A stretch of 64,000 bases of DNA from Alphaproteobacteria bacterium (GTDB taxonomy: Bacteria > Pseudomonadota > Alphaproteobacteria > UBA6615): assembly GCA_028279245.1 (NCBI GenBank), contig JANQOE010000017.1, positions 1-64,000 on the forward strand, read 5' to 3'. A model generated the notes under the pieces. It was not told the origin of the DNA. It made no database searches and saw only the letters and a list, made by a program, of their open reading frames with translations. The number at the start of each line of letters is the position of its first letter. The first letter of the stretch is position 1. Positions 1 to 9,672 of the stretch are shown piece by piece. A program made the translations under genes and the position numbers.

Positions 1-934
1 GACCGGCGGCTGCCGCCGCCACAAACGGTGCCGCCAGCGACGTCCCGCTCTGCCGCCGCGTGCCACGCGGCCCAGGCGCCTCGACGTTCACGCCGGGTGC
101 GGCGAAGTCGATGTAGGCACCACGGTTGGCGTGCCGGTAAATCCGGTGGCGCCTATCCACGGCCGTGACCGCGATAACGTCGGGATGGGCGGCGGGATGC
201 GCCGGCTGCGCGCCGGCCCCGCCATTGCCGGCCGCCGCTGTCAGGATCAAGCCGCGTTCCGCGGCCCGCGCCAGAACCAGCGACAGCACTGGGTTCTCCG
301 CCGTCTCGAAGCTGAGATTGACGACTTTGACGTCATTGCTGGCGAGCCAGTCGAGCGCTTGCATGAAGGCGAGCAGGTCGAGGCGGAGTGAGCCGTCGGC
401 CTGCTGTTGCAGGGCTGCCGCCGCATAGAGTTCCGCATTCCGCAGGAGGCCGTGGGTTTGGCTGACGAGTAGGCTTGCGATCGCTGTTCCGTGGGTCCAG
501 GAAGGTGTTTCGGGCCCTGGCTCGGCAGAGCTCCACTGTTGAATGGATTGGGTCTCGAGATCGGGGTGGGTCCGATTGATCGGTGTGTCGACCATGCCGA
601 TCCGCACTGGAGCGTCACATTCGGCCAACGCATGTGGGCTGGGGCGAGCGGACGTCGCTACTTGGCTCAAGGCTGACTCTGCATTCAGCCATCGGCGGGT
701 GACGAGATCGCCGGCGACTGGACCAACGATGCCAGTCCGATCGACCTGCAACCCTAACCTATCGAGAATTAATGATTGGTCTGTCGCCTTGGCAGTTCCT
801 GGCGCCTGATCGATCTTCCGAACGACAAGAGGGGTCTCATCTACGCCTGTCACATCCAGTGGTGCGGTGGCCGGCATGCCGAAGGCAACGGCAAGGATCG
901 CGCAGCCTTGGGTAATGCGACTGAGTATGCGCAT
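1..934 (-). CDS. S8 (subtilisin-like) serine protease, partial, C-terminus runs off the left edge
   Basis: Own reverse-strand translation from ATG at 934: MRILSRITQGCAILAVAFGMPATA (signal-like)...RIGMVDTPINRTHPDL...SWTHGTAIASLL...ILTAAAGNGGAG...RRQSGTSLAAPFVAAAAG; Asp, His and Ser triad motifs all present. Not in the supplied ORF track. Confidence 0.85.
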   Translation of the reverse strand, partial: MRILSRITQGCAILAVAFGMPATAPLDVTGVDETPLVVRKIDQAPGTAKATDQSLILDRLGLQVDRTGIVGPVAGDLVTRRWLNAESALSQVATSARPSPHALAECDAPVRIGMVDTPINRTHPDLETQSIQQWSSAEPGPETPSWTHGTAIASLLVSQTHGLLRNAELYAAAALQQQADGSLRLDLLAFMQALDWLASNDVKVVNLSFETAENPVLSLVLARAAERGLILTAAAGNGGAGAQPAHPAAHPDVIAVTAVDRRHRIYRHANRGAYIDFAAPGVNVEAPGPRGTRRQSGTSLAAPFVAAAAAG

Positions 935-1300
935 ACGCCATCGGTAGGCCGCAGACCTTAATAAGGGCTAAAGTCCCCGCAGGAGATGAAACTCTCGCGA
1001 TCAACCGTTGGTTGGGGAGGTTGTGGGCACCCCGGCGTGGCTACCCCTCCTCGACAGGCGCCGGATGTCAGGTCAAGATGGCGGCGGAATACCTAGTATC
1101 GGCGTGGCTCGTAACTCGTCTTCATACTTTGAACCTGGATACCACCCTACGACTAAGGTCGTATCCCACCTTTTTTCACACCCCTTCCGGTTGTCCGTTT
1201 CCCGTCAACCGCTCATCATTGGCGAAGCCCTTTGCTCTGTTGCCCGGATGGTGGGAGTCCGGCGTGGCCTTAATTGCATGGGGTGGGGAGAGAGGAATTG

Positions 1301-3886
1301 ATGAAGTTTCGTCGGATGGTTGCCGGCCTGGCGACCCTTGCTCTGCTATTGCAGCCCATCCATAACGCCGCTTACAGCCAAGAGTTGCTGCCTGAGGCTC
1401 TGAGAACAACGCTATCCGAAGCGGCGACCGTGAGCGATGAAGCGCTCGTCGAAGCCGTATCCGTAGCGGTCCAGGCCAATCCCGAGTTGGCCCAAGCCAT
1501 CGTTGATGAAGCCATATTGCTGAATCCTGATTTGCAGGAAGAGATTGTGACGGCGGCGGCTGCCGCTGGCGGCGAGGTTCAGGTTGCAGCAGCCATTGGT
1601 CCGGCGATCGGACTTGGGCCGGCCCTGCTCGGTGTGGCGGGCGTCGGTGGTGTGGCCGCGGTAGCCGCTGGTGGTGGCGGTGGCGGCGGCGGAGACGATG
1701 GTGGAGGAGCGCCTGCACCGCCGCCCGTGACCCCCGGCGACCCCGACGACTTCGAGACGTCTGAGTACGATGCCCAGTTCGGGCTTGGCTCGGTCAACGC
1801 CAGCGACGCATATGCACGCGGTCTTTCGGGGAACGGGGTTGTCGTCGCCGTGATCGATTCCGGGGTCGACATCAACCACCCAGAATTCGCCGGCCGGATC
1901 GCCTCCGGCGGCTTTGACTTCATCGATGGCAGCGGGACCGTGAAGGATATTGCCGGACACGGCACGTCTGTCGCGGGTGTCATCGCAGCAAATAGGAACG
2001 GCACCGGGATGCACGGTGTCGCGTTCGGTGCGCAGATCATGCCGTTCAGGGCTGGCGGCACGTTCCGGAACGACCTCTCGCTGTCAACAGCCGCAATTAC
2101 GGCCTCCGTTAATCGAGCCCGTCAGCAAGGCGCGGACATAATCAACAACAGCTTTGGCATCGTAAACAGCAATATCGGCACCATCAGTTCGCGGCAGGAG
2201 TTGATCAACATACTCGGCACACCGCTCGTCGACGCCTATGACCAGGCGGCGCAGGCGAAGATCATCAACGTCTGGTCCGCTGGCAACAACGGTTTCTCGA
2301 ATCCGTCTTTCAATGCGGGCGCGCCGCGGTTTTTCCCGGAGGTTGAGGATCTATGGGTTGCCGTCGTGTCGACAAACGAGAACGGGCAAATCTCCGGGTT
2401 TAGCAACCGGTGTGGGGTTGCGGCCGCATGGTGTATTGCCGCGCCAGGCGGAGGCATCGTGACGACCGATACCGGTGGCGGATATCGGACCGTGTCGGGT
2501 ACTTCCTTCTCCGCTCCTCACGTTTCTGGAGCGCTGGCCATCTTGATGGAGTTGTTCCCTGGTCTAACGCCTGAAGCCATCATCGACCGGATGTTCGCGA
2601 CTGCGAACAAGAGCGGGATCTATGCCAACCAAGCCACGTTCGGCCAGGGCCTGTTGGATCTCGAAGCGGCCACGCGGCCGGTTGGCGCGGTTGCGGTGCT
2701 GACTGGCGACACGATTGATGGAGCGTCATTCGGCATTGGTACGACCACCATCAACCTGGGTCCGGCCTTCGGCGACGGGCTTAGGGCCTCTTTACAGGGC
2801 ACCACGCTTGCCGTGTTTGACTCTTACAACGCGACTTTCCTGGTCGATCTGGAACCGTTTGTCGCGCTGGCGGACACCAGTTTCGACATGGACGCGGCGT
2901 TGTCCAGGTTCGGTCAAGGGTCGCGTACCGAGACCATCGATCTGGGCAATGACATGGAGGTCTCCTACCGCTTCTCAAGCTCGCCGCACGTTGACGGCAA
3001 ACGCGAGGTCGTGTTGGGCGAGTTGTCGTTCCGGAGCCAAGTGACCAAGGAGACGGATCTGCTGTTCAACTACGACGTCTCTCCGGCCACCGCGTTTGGC
3101 CTGCTGCGAACCGGCGCCGTCGATCAGAACGAGATGGCGTCCACAGGTGCGTTCGGTACACCGTATCTGTCGTTCGCTGACGAAGGTTACAACTTCGGTA
3201 GCCGAACAAGTCTCGGGAAGAACGCCAGTTTCGGTGTGAGTTCGTTCTTCGGTAACCCTGAGAACGATGACGATGTCACAGCGTACGGATCTGCAGCGGA
3301 ACTCTCGATCAAATCGGACCGCGGGGAGGCGGGCCTGCAGTTTGGTGTCCTGGCGGAGCAGAATTCGTTCCTCGGGACCAAGACCGAAGGCGCGTTCGAT
3401 CTGGAGGCGGGTTCGCAAACCGTGTTTGCCGGGCTGTCCGGGTCGCTGCCGGTGTCGGCGAAACTGGACCTTGTCGGAAGTGTCTACGCCGGTTGGTCCG
3501 ACGCGCCGACCAGTGAAGACTCCCTGATATCCGACATGTCGATCATCCGTACGGAAGCCTTTACCGTCGGCCTCGTCGGCAATGAGGTTCTGCAGAAGCG
3601 TGACCGGCTCGGCTTCCTGGTCAATCAGCCGCTGCGGGTGGCGAATGGTGACGCGACCGTGTCGGCGGCAACCGGCCGCGACAGGGCTGGTAATCTGTTC
3701 AAGACCAGCTTCGATGCCGATCTGGCGCCGACCGGACGAGAGCTCGATTTCGAGGTCTTCTACAACATGCAGATGGCGGATGAATCCGACGTCTCGTTCA
3801 GCGCCATGTTGCGGTCCGACCCGGGTCACGTGGACGGCGTCGATGACGAAGGTATCTTAATGATGCGCTTCAATCATCAGTTCTAG
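1301..3886 (+). CDS. S8 serine protease with C-terminal autotransporter-like beta-barrel region
   Basis: Signal peptide; VVVAVIDSGVDINHPEF, GHGTSVAGVIA and GTSFSAPHVSGALA triad motifs; Gly-rich linker; C-terminus ends MMRFNHQF (terminal Phe, OMP-like). Track ORF starts at TTG 1274; ATG 1301 is preceded by GAGAGGAA. Confidence 0.88.
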   Translation: MKFRRMVAGLATLALLLQPIHNAAYSQELLPEALRTTLSEAATVSDEALVEAVSVAVQANPELAQAIVDEAILLNPDLQEEIVTAAAAAGGEVQVAAAIGPAIGLGPALLGVAGVGGVAAVAAGGGGGGGGDDGGGAPAPPPVTPGDPDDFETSEYDAQFGLGSVNASDAYARGLSGNGVVVAVIDSGVDINHPEFAGRIASGGFDFIDGSGTVKDIAGHGTSVAGVIAANRNGTGMHGVAFGAQIMPFRAGGTFRNDLSLSTAAITASVNRARQQGADIINNSFGIVNSNIGTISSRQELINILGTPLVDAYDQAAQAKIINVWSAGNNGFSNPSFNAGAPRFFPEVEDLWVAVVSTNENGQISGFSNRCGVAAAWCIAAPGGGIVTTDTGGGYRTVSGTSFSAPHVSGALAILMELFPGLTPEAIIDRMFATANKSGIYANQATFGQGLLDLEAATRPVGAVAVLTGDTIDGASFGIGTTTINLGPAFGDGLRASLQGTTLAVFDSYNATFLVDLEPFVALADTSFDMDAALSRFGQGSRTETIDLGNDMEVSYRFSSSPHVDGKREVVLGELSFRSQVTKETDLLFNYDVSPATAFGLLRTGAVDQNEMASTGAFGTPYLSFADEGYNFGSRTSLGKNASFGVSSFFGNPENDDDVTAYGSAAELSIKSDRGEAGLQFGVLAEQNSFLGTKTEGAFDLEAGSQTVFAGLSGSLPVSAKLDLVGSVYAGWSDAPTSEDSLISDMSIIRTEAFTVGLVGNEVLQKRDRLGFLVNQPLRVANGDATVSAATGRDRAGNLFKTSFDADLAPTGRELDFEVFYNMQMADESDVSFSAMLRSDPGHVDGVDDEGILMMRFNHQF

Positions 3887-3914
3887 CTGAGCGTTCGATC
3901 GTCTATGGATGAGT

Positions 3915-3939
3915 CGCCGGCGCCTTCTAGGTGCCGGCG
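3915..3939 (+). other. Stem-loop (10 bp stem with one G-T pair, 5 nt loop) between the S8 protease and PrcB-like genes
   Basis: CGCCGGCGCC-TTCTA-GGTGCCGGCG; no U-tract follows. Confidence 0.6.
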
Positions 3940-3962
3940 ATGAACGTAGTGGGGTGCGGCTC

Positions 3963-4400
3963 ATGGCGTTTCGAGCTTCAAGGGTGGTCGGAAGAATCGT
4001 AGCGGGTGCTCTGCTCTCGATCGTGGGTGGCGTGGCTCTGGCCGGTGACGGTCCTGAAGATGTAGCACAGTGGCGCGGAGCCTTCTCTGGTGTCGAGGCC
4101 GCGACGACCGTTGTCGCAGTGACAGAGACAGAATGGCGTGAGCTCTGGTCACGCATTGACGAGGTACCGCCGCTGGCGTTGCCCCAGGCGTCGGTCGGGG
4201 TGGGCGTGTTTCTTGGGGAACGGAAATCCGGTGGCTACGAGGTCGGACCGGTTACAGTTGCTCTGCGCGAAAACGCGATTACCATCCTCTACGAGGAGGT
4301 GACACCCGCCCCTAACGTGTTTGTCGCCGCCGCGATCACCACGCCGTACCTCATTCAATTGTTCTCGTTGGACGTCGCGAAGATCGAACGTCTTGAATAG
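3963..4400 (+). CDS. PrcB-like protein (protease-complex subunit family), secreted
   Basis: Signal-like N-terminus, then VGVFLGERKSGGYEVGPVTVALRENAITILYEE, resembling the PrcB C-terminal domain (FxGxxxTGGYxV); directly downstream of the S8 protease. Confidence 0.65.
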   Translation: MAFRASRVVGRIVAGALLSIVGGVALAGDGPEDVAQWRGAFSGVEAATTVVAVTETEWRELWSRIDEVPPLALPQASVGVGVFLGERKSGGYEVGPVTVALRENAITILYEEVTPAPNVFVAAAITTPYLIQLFSLDVAKIERLE

Positions 4401-4404
4401 GCCG

Positions 4405-4611
4405 TCAGGCGCAGCGTCCGCGTGGGGCGTCGCGGTTGTCGTTTTGGGCTGGTGTTGAACCGGCAGCAGCCCTTGGCATGAAGGGCCCGACCTCGGCTAG
4501 TCGGGGGCGCCGTAGCCAATTCAAGAACTGGGCGAAGGCTTTGGCCCGCTCCTGGCGCGCCGCCAGGAGGTAAGCATCCATCTGGTCGATGCTTTGGCGA
4601 CTGGCTTGCAT
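4405..4611 (-). CDS. Small hypothetical protein (68 aa)
   Basis: MQASRQSIDQMDAYLLAARQERAKAFAQFLNWLRR; compact ORF between neighbours, resembles small alphaproteobacterial basic proteins. Confidence 0.4.
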   Translation of the reverse strand: MQASRQSIDQMDAYLLAARQERAKAFAQFLNWLRRPRLAEVGPFMPRAAAGSTPAQNDNRDAPRGRCA

Positions 4612-4816
4612 GGGTGCCTCGCTTTCCTGGAGGTGAATCGTCCTATTCGCTAGGTGCGCTGCTTCAGAGTTGGAATCAAACGACTCTTTTTCAGCCTAGG
4701 CGTGAGAAAAACTCATGCTTCGATGTCGCGCCGCCGGCGGCCAAAATGGCCAAGTTCTCCGGTTAAATGGCTATTGAGGCGCGCGCGTTGCGGCGGAAAG
4801 AGCGAACATGCGTACG

Positions 4817-6196
4817 CTAAGAAGCGTCGGTGAGCTGGTCTAGATCGCTTTGGTTTGGTGAGCGGCCGTGGCGACGCCGAAAGGCGACGTGTTTATAGAA
4901 CAGATACCCTGTACCCAAAGCGAATAGACTGAATAGCGCAGTTCCGGATAACGCGGCGATTCGTTCGTCCGGATCATGAAGACCGGCCATGCTGCCCATG
5001 ACTAGCGAAAGGCAAAGTGCAAACCAGAGCCCAGTCCAACGCATCGAGAGCTTTGGGTTCAGCATGAGTGACATTGTGTGGCGGCCCTTAAAGGCATCGC
5101 CTGAGACGGGTTCAGCGTTAGGAAAGGAAGTGCGGAAACGGCGCCGACTTGATCGGATGGAGAACGGTGTCGCAATCGCCGCGAACAAGAACACCGAGCC
5201 CAGAACATACGCTGACGGTAGGGCCTGAGCGGCAATGATAGCCACCAGAATTGCGAGGAACATAGTGACGGTCCATTTCCGTCCACGCTTGAAGTCGTTG
5301 CGTCGGATCTCCTCAAAACGCGCGAAGTCGTCCTCATCCAATCGAAAAGCGCGTCTGAAACCCGGTGGGCGGACCACACCACCGTCTCCAAACACGCTCC
5401 TGGACATCATAGCGTTGCGCTGCTCTCGGTCGAGTGACTGTAGATACCGGTCAATCAGACCCGGTTGGGTTGGCTCGCCATTCTCCCGAACGCTTGTGTA
5501 TGCAACCGCAATCACGGCCGCGACCACGGCAATGCAGACTAGGGAGATTGCGGGTTCTAAGAAGGCATGGGCTACTGTCCACCCCGGATCACTGAAATCG
5601 GGGATCGCTAGAAGGGCAAGTGCGGCAGGGAGCGATAGAGGGACCAACACGAGGCAGACCCGCATTGACGCTCGGCGCCATTGACGGGACGGCCCTGATA
5701 TGCGCCGGCCAAGTGCTGTCGCCGGGAACGCGAATAAGAGCTTCGGAAACGCGACCGCGGTCAGAACGCACCCCAACACTAGGAGGCCTGTGACAGCTCC
5801 GCGACCCTCAACATCTGCTGAATTGTTAACGATGACGATGACAAATGCGAGGATGAAGACAATACCGAGACACACCGCGGAGAACAGTCCGGACCACAGC
5901 AGAAAGAAGAGCCAACTCTTGCTCGGAACCACGGAGAAGGCCCTTAGCCCCGAAGAGAATTCGCCCAACAAAACCCGGTAGGCTTGACAGGCAAATATGA
6001 CCGAAATCAGCAAAACAGCAGCCACGCCAGCGGCAAAAACGGTTCCCTCCGGCTCCGCCTGGCCAACGATGAGCGTGACCCCAGCCATCAGAGCGAACGG
6101 AACCAGCGCAGCCCTGAGGATTGCCCAGCGTTTCGCGACGAGCTTACCAAGTGCTGCGCCGGCTAATTCGGGGGCGCTTTGAACTTTGGGATTCAT
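4817..6196 (-). CDS. Hypothetical multi-pass membrane protein
   Basis: 459 aa ORF with several hydrophobic helices (LRAALVPFALMAGVTLIVG, FFLLWSGLFSAVCLGIVFILAFVIVIV); no family recognised. Confidence 0.75.
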   Translation of the reverse strand: MNPKVQSAPELAGAALGKLVAKRWAILRAALVPFALMAGVTLIVGQAEPEGTVFAAGVAAVLLISVIFACQAYRVLLGEFSSGLRAFSVVPSKSWLFFLLWSGLFSAVCLGIVFILAFVIVIVNNSADVEGRGAVTGLLVLGCVLTAVAFPKLLFAFPATALGRRISGPSRQWRRASMRVCLVLVPLSLPAALALLAIPDFSDPGWTVAHAFLEPAISLVCIAVVAAVIAVAYTSVRENGEPTQPGLIDRYLQSLDREQRNAMMSRSVFGDGGVVRPPGFRRAFRLDEDDFARFEEIRRNDFKRGRKWTVTMFLAILVAIIAAQALPSAYVLGSVFLFAAIATPFSIRSSRRRFRTSFPNAEPVSGDAFKGRHTMSLMLNPKLSMRWTGLWFALCLSLVMGSMAGLHDPDERIAALSGTALFSLFALGTGYLFYKHVAFRRRHGRSPNQSDLDQLTDAS

Positions 6197-6296
6197 AGTG
6201 CTGACCTTGAGGCCCGATGGGCGTTCTTTGGTAGCACAACTAAATGGCTACTCTCATTAATAAACCCACAACTTGGAGTGTTCGAGACTGGCGGAG

Positions 6297-7244
6297 CTAA
6301 AGGCCGGTCGCCTCGTGGAGGCCTAGCATCAGGTTGAGGTTCTGGACGGCTTGGCCGGAGGCGCCTTTGCCCAGGTTGTCGAGGACGGCGGTGATAACGG
6401 CTTGTTCGCGGGCGGGGTTGCCGAAGACGTAGAGACGCATCTCGTTGGCGCCGTTCAGAGCCTGCGGGTCGAGATTGGCGGCGTGGGCGATGGCTTCTTC
6501 CGGCGCGAAGACGGTGACAAAGCGGTCGCCGGCATAGTGGTCCGCCAGGGCCGCGTGGAGGTCGGCGGGGGTTGGTTTGTTGGGTAGCGACCAGAGTTGG
6601 AGCGGGACGGAGACGATCATGCCCTGGGCGAAGCGGCCGACGCTGGGGATGAACAGCGGGCGGTGGGCCAGGCGCGAATGGATCCGCATTTCCTCGACAT
6701 GCTTGTGCTCGAGGCCCAGGGCGTAGAGGTAGAAGGCGCTGTCGGTCGCGTTTGGGGCCTGTCGGTCCTCGAAGGCCTCGATGAGCCTGCGCCCGCCCCC
6801 GGAGTAGCCCGAGACCGCATTTACCGTGACCGGATGATCCGTGGGGATCAGACCGGCGGCGATCAGCGGGTGGAGGATGGCGATGGTGCCGCAGGCGTAG
6901 CAGCCGGGGTTGGTGACCCGGGCGGCGGCGGCGATCCGCTCGCGCTGGCCGGGGGTGTATTCCGGGAAGCCGAAGACCCAGCCGGGGTCGGTCCGATAGG
7001 CGATGGACGCGTCGATCAGCCGGGCGGCGGTCCCTTCGCAGAGGGCGACGGCCTCGCGGGAGGCGTCTTCCGGCAGGCAGAGGATCGAGACGTCGGCGGC
7101 GGCGAGGGCGTCCCGCCTGGCGGCGGGATCCTTACGGACATCGTCGGCCAGGCTGATCAGCGAGATGTCTTCCCGGCCATGCAGCCGTTCCCGAATCTGG
7201 AGGCCGGTGGTCCCCGCCTCCCCGTCTATGAATACCGTTGCCAT
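6297..7244 (-). CDS. argC: N-acetyl-gamma-glutamyl-phosphate reductase
   Basis: MATVFIDGEAGTTGLQIRERL...VTNPGCYACGTIAILHPLI...VSGYSGGGRRLIE; AGPR type 2 signature. Confidence 0.93.
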   Translation of the reverse strand: MATVFIDGEAGTTGLQIRERLHGREDISLISLADDVRKDPAARRDALAAADVSILCLPEDASREAVALCEGTAARLIDASIAYRTDPGWVFGFPEYTPGQRERIAAAARVTNPGCYACGTIAILHPLIAAGLIPTDHPVTVNAVSGYSGGGRRLIEAFEDRQAPNATDSAFYLYALGLEHKHVEEMRIHSRLAHRPLFIPSVGRFAQGMIVSVPLQLWSLPNKPTPADLHAALADHYAGDRFVTVFAPEEAIAHAANLDPQALNGANEMRLYVFGNPAREQAVITAVLDNLGKGASGQAVQNLNLMLGLHEATGL

Positions 7245-7322
7245 CTCGCCTGATTCCCTGGCCACCAATGAAAAGGGCGCCCCACCGGAGCGCCCTGATT
7301 TCGATCGAAACTGTTGTCCGGC

Positions 7323-7778
7323 TTAGCGTTTGGAGAATTGGAAGCTACGTCGGGCCTTGGCCTTGCCGTACTTCTTCCGCTCGACCACGCGGGCATCACG
7401 GGTCAGCATCCCGGCCCGCTTCAGCACCGGCCGCAGGGCTGGTTCACGCAGCGCCAGGGCCTTGGAGATGCCGTGACGGACGGCGCCGGCCTGGCCTGAG
7501 AGGCCGCCGCCGGCGACGGTGCAATAGATGTCGTATTCGCCGAGGCGCTCGGCCGTTTGGAAGGGCTGGCTGAGGATCATGCGCAGCACGGGGCGGGCGA
7601 AGTAGGACTCGCCGGTGCGGCCGTTGACCGTGAGTTGACCCTTGCCGGGCTTGATCCACACCCGCGCCACAGCATCCTTGCGCTTACCGGTCGCATAGGT
7701 GCGGCCATGCTCGTCTATTTTCGGCTCCGGCGGCGGCGCGGTCTCGACCGCGTCCGCGAGGGCAGACAGGTCGGTCAT
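7323..7778 (-). CDS. rpsI: 30S ribosomal protein S9
   Basis: [20 protein letters not shown]...[17 protein letters not shown]...[17 protein letters not shown]. Confidence 0.98.
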   Translation of the reverse strand: MTDLSALADAVETAPPPEPKIDEHGRTYATGKRKDAVARVWIKPGKGQLTVNGRTGESYFARPVLRMILSQPFQTAERLGEYDIYCTVAGGGLSGQAGAVRHGISKALALREPALRPVLKRAGMLTRDARVVERKKYGKAKARRSFQFSKR

Positions 7779-8242
7779 GCCGCGCTCCTTTTGTTCTTCG
7801 GGTTCATGGCTGCCAAATCGAGAGTCGCAGGCTGCTGCGCCTCATGGGGATGATCGGTGCCAGCGTAGACCTTGAGCTTGCGCAACTGGGCGCGGCCGAG
7901 GGGACCTTTCGGGATCATTCGCTCGACGGCCTTGCGAACAACACGATCCGCGTGATCGCCCGCCAGGATCTTGTCCGCGGTCCGGCTCTTGATGCCGCCC
8001 GGATAGCCGGTGTGCCAATAGTAGGTCTTGTCGGTCAGCTTGTTCCCGGTGAGCTTCACCTTGTCGGCGTTGACGACGACGACATGATCGCCGCAATCGA
8101 GGTTCGGCGTGTACATGGCTTTGTGCTTGCCGCGCAGGCGATCAGCGATCACCACAGCCATCCGGCCGAGAACCACGTCTTCGGCGTCGACGAGCCACCA
8201 TTTGCGCTCAATCTCAGCGGGTTTGGCGCTGTAGGTCTTCAT
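7775..8242 (-). CDS. rplM: 50S ribosomal protein L13
   Basis: [41 protein letters not shown]...HTGYPGGIK; upstream of rpsI. Confidence 0.98.
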   Translation of the reverse strand: MKTYSAKPAEIERKWWLVDAEDVVLGRMAVVIADRLRGKHKAMYTPNLDCGDHVVVVNADKVKLTGNKLTDKTYYWHTGYPGGIKSRTADKILAGDHADRVVRKAVERMIPKGPLGRAQLRKLKVYAGTDHPHEAQQPATLDLAAMNPKNKRSAA

Positions 8243-8395
8243 TTCATTGTCCTAAACACAAAATCGGACGCTCTCGTCCCCGCGACGCGTCCGTAGCGGG
8301 GGAATATGCCACGGCAGCGGGTGATGTCAATCATGGTTGTGGGGCCCGAACCCCATACTGTCCTGCCGCCCCGCCGGCTCTGTTATAGTCCGGCC

Positions 8396-9184
8396 ATGAC
8401 CTCAGCTCAGGAACCATTTCTGAAGCGTTCGGACAAGGGTGGTGTTGCGACCCTGACCCTCAACCGGCCGGACCGGCTGAACACCCTCTCTGAGGGGATG
8501 CTGGCCGCCGTCCAGGCGGAGCTGGATGGGATTGCCGCGGATCGGGCGGTCCGGGTGGTCGTGGTGACCGGGGCCGGCCGGGCCTTCTGCGCCGGCCACG
8601 CGCTGGACGAGATGCGGGCCAATCCGACGCTCGCCTACCAAGAGGAGCTGTTCGCGACCTGCTCCAAGGTGATGCAGTCGATCATCGCCCTGCCCCAGCC
8701 GGTGATCGCCAAGGTTCAGGGCCTGGCCACCGCAGCGGGCTGCCAACTGGTGGCGACCTGCGATCTGGCCATCGCAGCCGAGGAGGCGCGGTTTGCGACC
8801 TCCGGCATCAATGTCGGGCTGTTTTGCACGACGCCGGGGGTGGCGCTGGGCCGCACGGTGGCGCGTAAGCACGCGCTGGAGATGCTGCTGACCGGTGAGT
8901 TCATCTCGGCAGCGCGGGCGGCGGAGATCGGCCTGATCAATCGGGCCGTCCCGGCGGGCGCGCTGGATGACGCGGTCGATGGCATGGCGGCGAGGATTGC
9001 TGGTTTGAGCGCCTGCTCGGTCGGCCTGGGCAAAGCAGCCTTCTACAAGCAGATGGAAATGGGGCTCAGCAACGCCTACGAGTTTGCCGGGCGGGAGATG
9101 GCTCGCAATATGATGACCCACGACGCGGCGGAGGGTATTGACGCCTTTCTCGCGAAACGCGTTCCCAACTGGCAGGATTCATGA
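8396..9184 (+). CDS. Enoyl-CoA hydratase/isomerase family protein
   Basis: GVATLTLNRPDRLNTLSEGML...VVVTGAGRAFCAGHALDEM; crotonase fold motifs. Start moved to ATG 8396. Confidence 0.9.
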   Translation: MTSAQEPFLKRSDKGGVATLTLNRPDRLNTLSEGMLAAVQAELDGIAADRAVRVVVVTGAGRAFCAGHALDEMRANPTLAYQEELFATCSKVMQSIIALPQPVIAKVQGLATAAGCQLVATCDLAIAAEEARFATSGINVGLFCTTPGVALGRTVARKHALEMLLTGEFISAARAAEIGLINRAVPAGALDDAVDGMAARIAGLSACSVGLGKAAFYKQMEMGLSNAYEFAGREMARNMMTHDAAEGIDAFLAKRVPNWQDS

Positions 9185-9672
9185 ACGAACTGTACTACCC
9201 GGACTGGCTGATCCGGCGCATCCTCCGGGAAACCGATACGATCGCCATGGTCGGCTTGAGCGCCAATTGGAACCGACCCAGCTACTTCGCGATGAAGTAC
9301 CTGCAGGAAAAGGGTTATCGGGTGATCCCGGTGAACCCTCGCGCGGCCGGTAGCGAGATCCTTGGCGAACTTGCCTATGCCAGCCTGCAAGATATCCCCG
9401 AGAAGATCGACATGGTCGATATCTTCCGGCGGTCCGAGCAGGTGGGGCCGATTGTTGAGGAGGCGATTGCCGTTAAGGCACCGGTGGTCTGGATGCAGCT
9501 CGGCGTGCGCAACGATGAAGCCGCGGCGGCCGCGGAGGCGGCGGGTGTGACGGTTATCATGGATCGCTGTCCGAAGATCGAATATGGGCGGTTGTCCGGC
9601 GAACTTGGATGGAGCGGGATCAACACCCGGGTCATCACCAGCCGGCGCAGCAAAAGGATCCGAGCCGCATGA
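9181..9672 (+). CDS. CoA-binding domain protein (YccU-like)
   Basis: TIAMVGLSANWNRPSYFAMKYLQEKGYRVIPVNPRAAGSEILGE...VVWMQLGVRNDEAA...IMDRCPKIEYGRL. Confidence 0.9.
   Translation: MNELYYPDWLIRRILRETDTIAMVGLSANWNRPSYFAMKYLQEKGYRVIPVNPRAAGSEILGELAYASLQDIPEKIDMVDIFRRSEQVGPIVEEAIAVKAPVVWMQLGVRNDEAAAAAEAAGVTVIMDRCPKIEYGRLSGELGWSGINTRVITSRRSKRIRAA

Noticed and set aside
2975-3829. 284 aa minus-strand ORF inside the S8 autotransporter
   Set aside because: Arg/His-rich shadow ORF antisense to a clear protease gene; typical GC-rich artefact.
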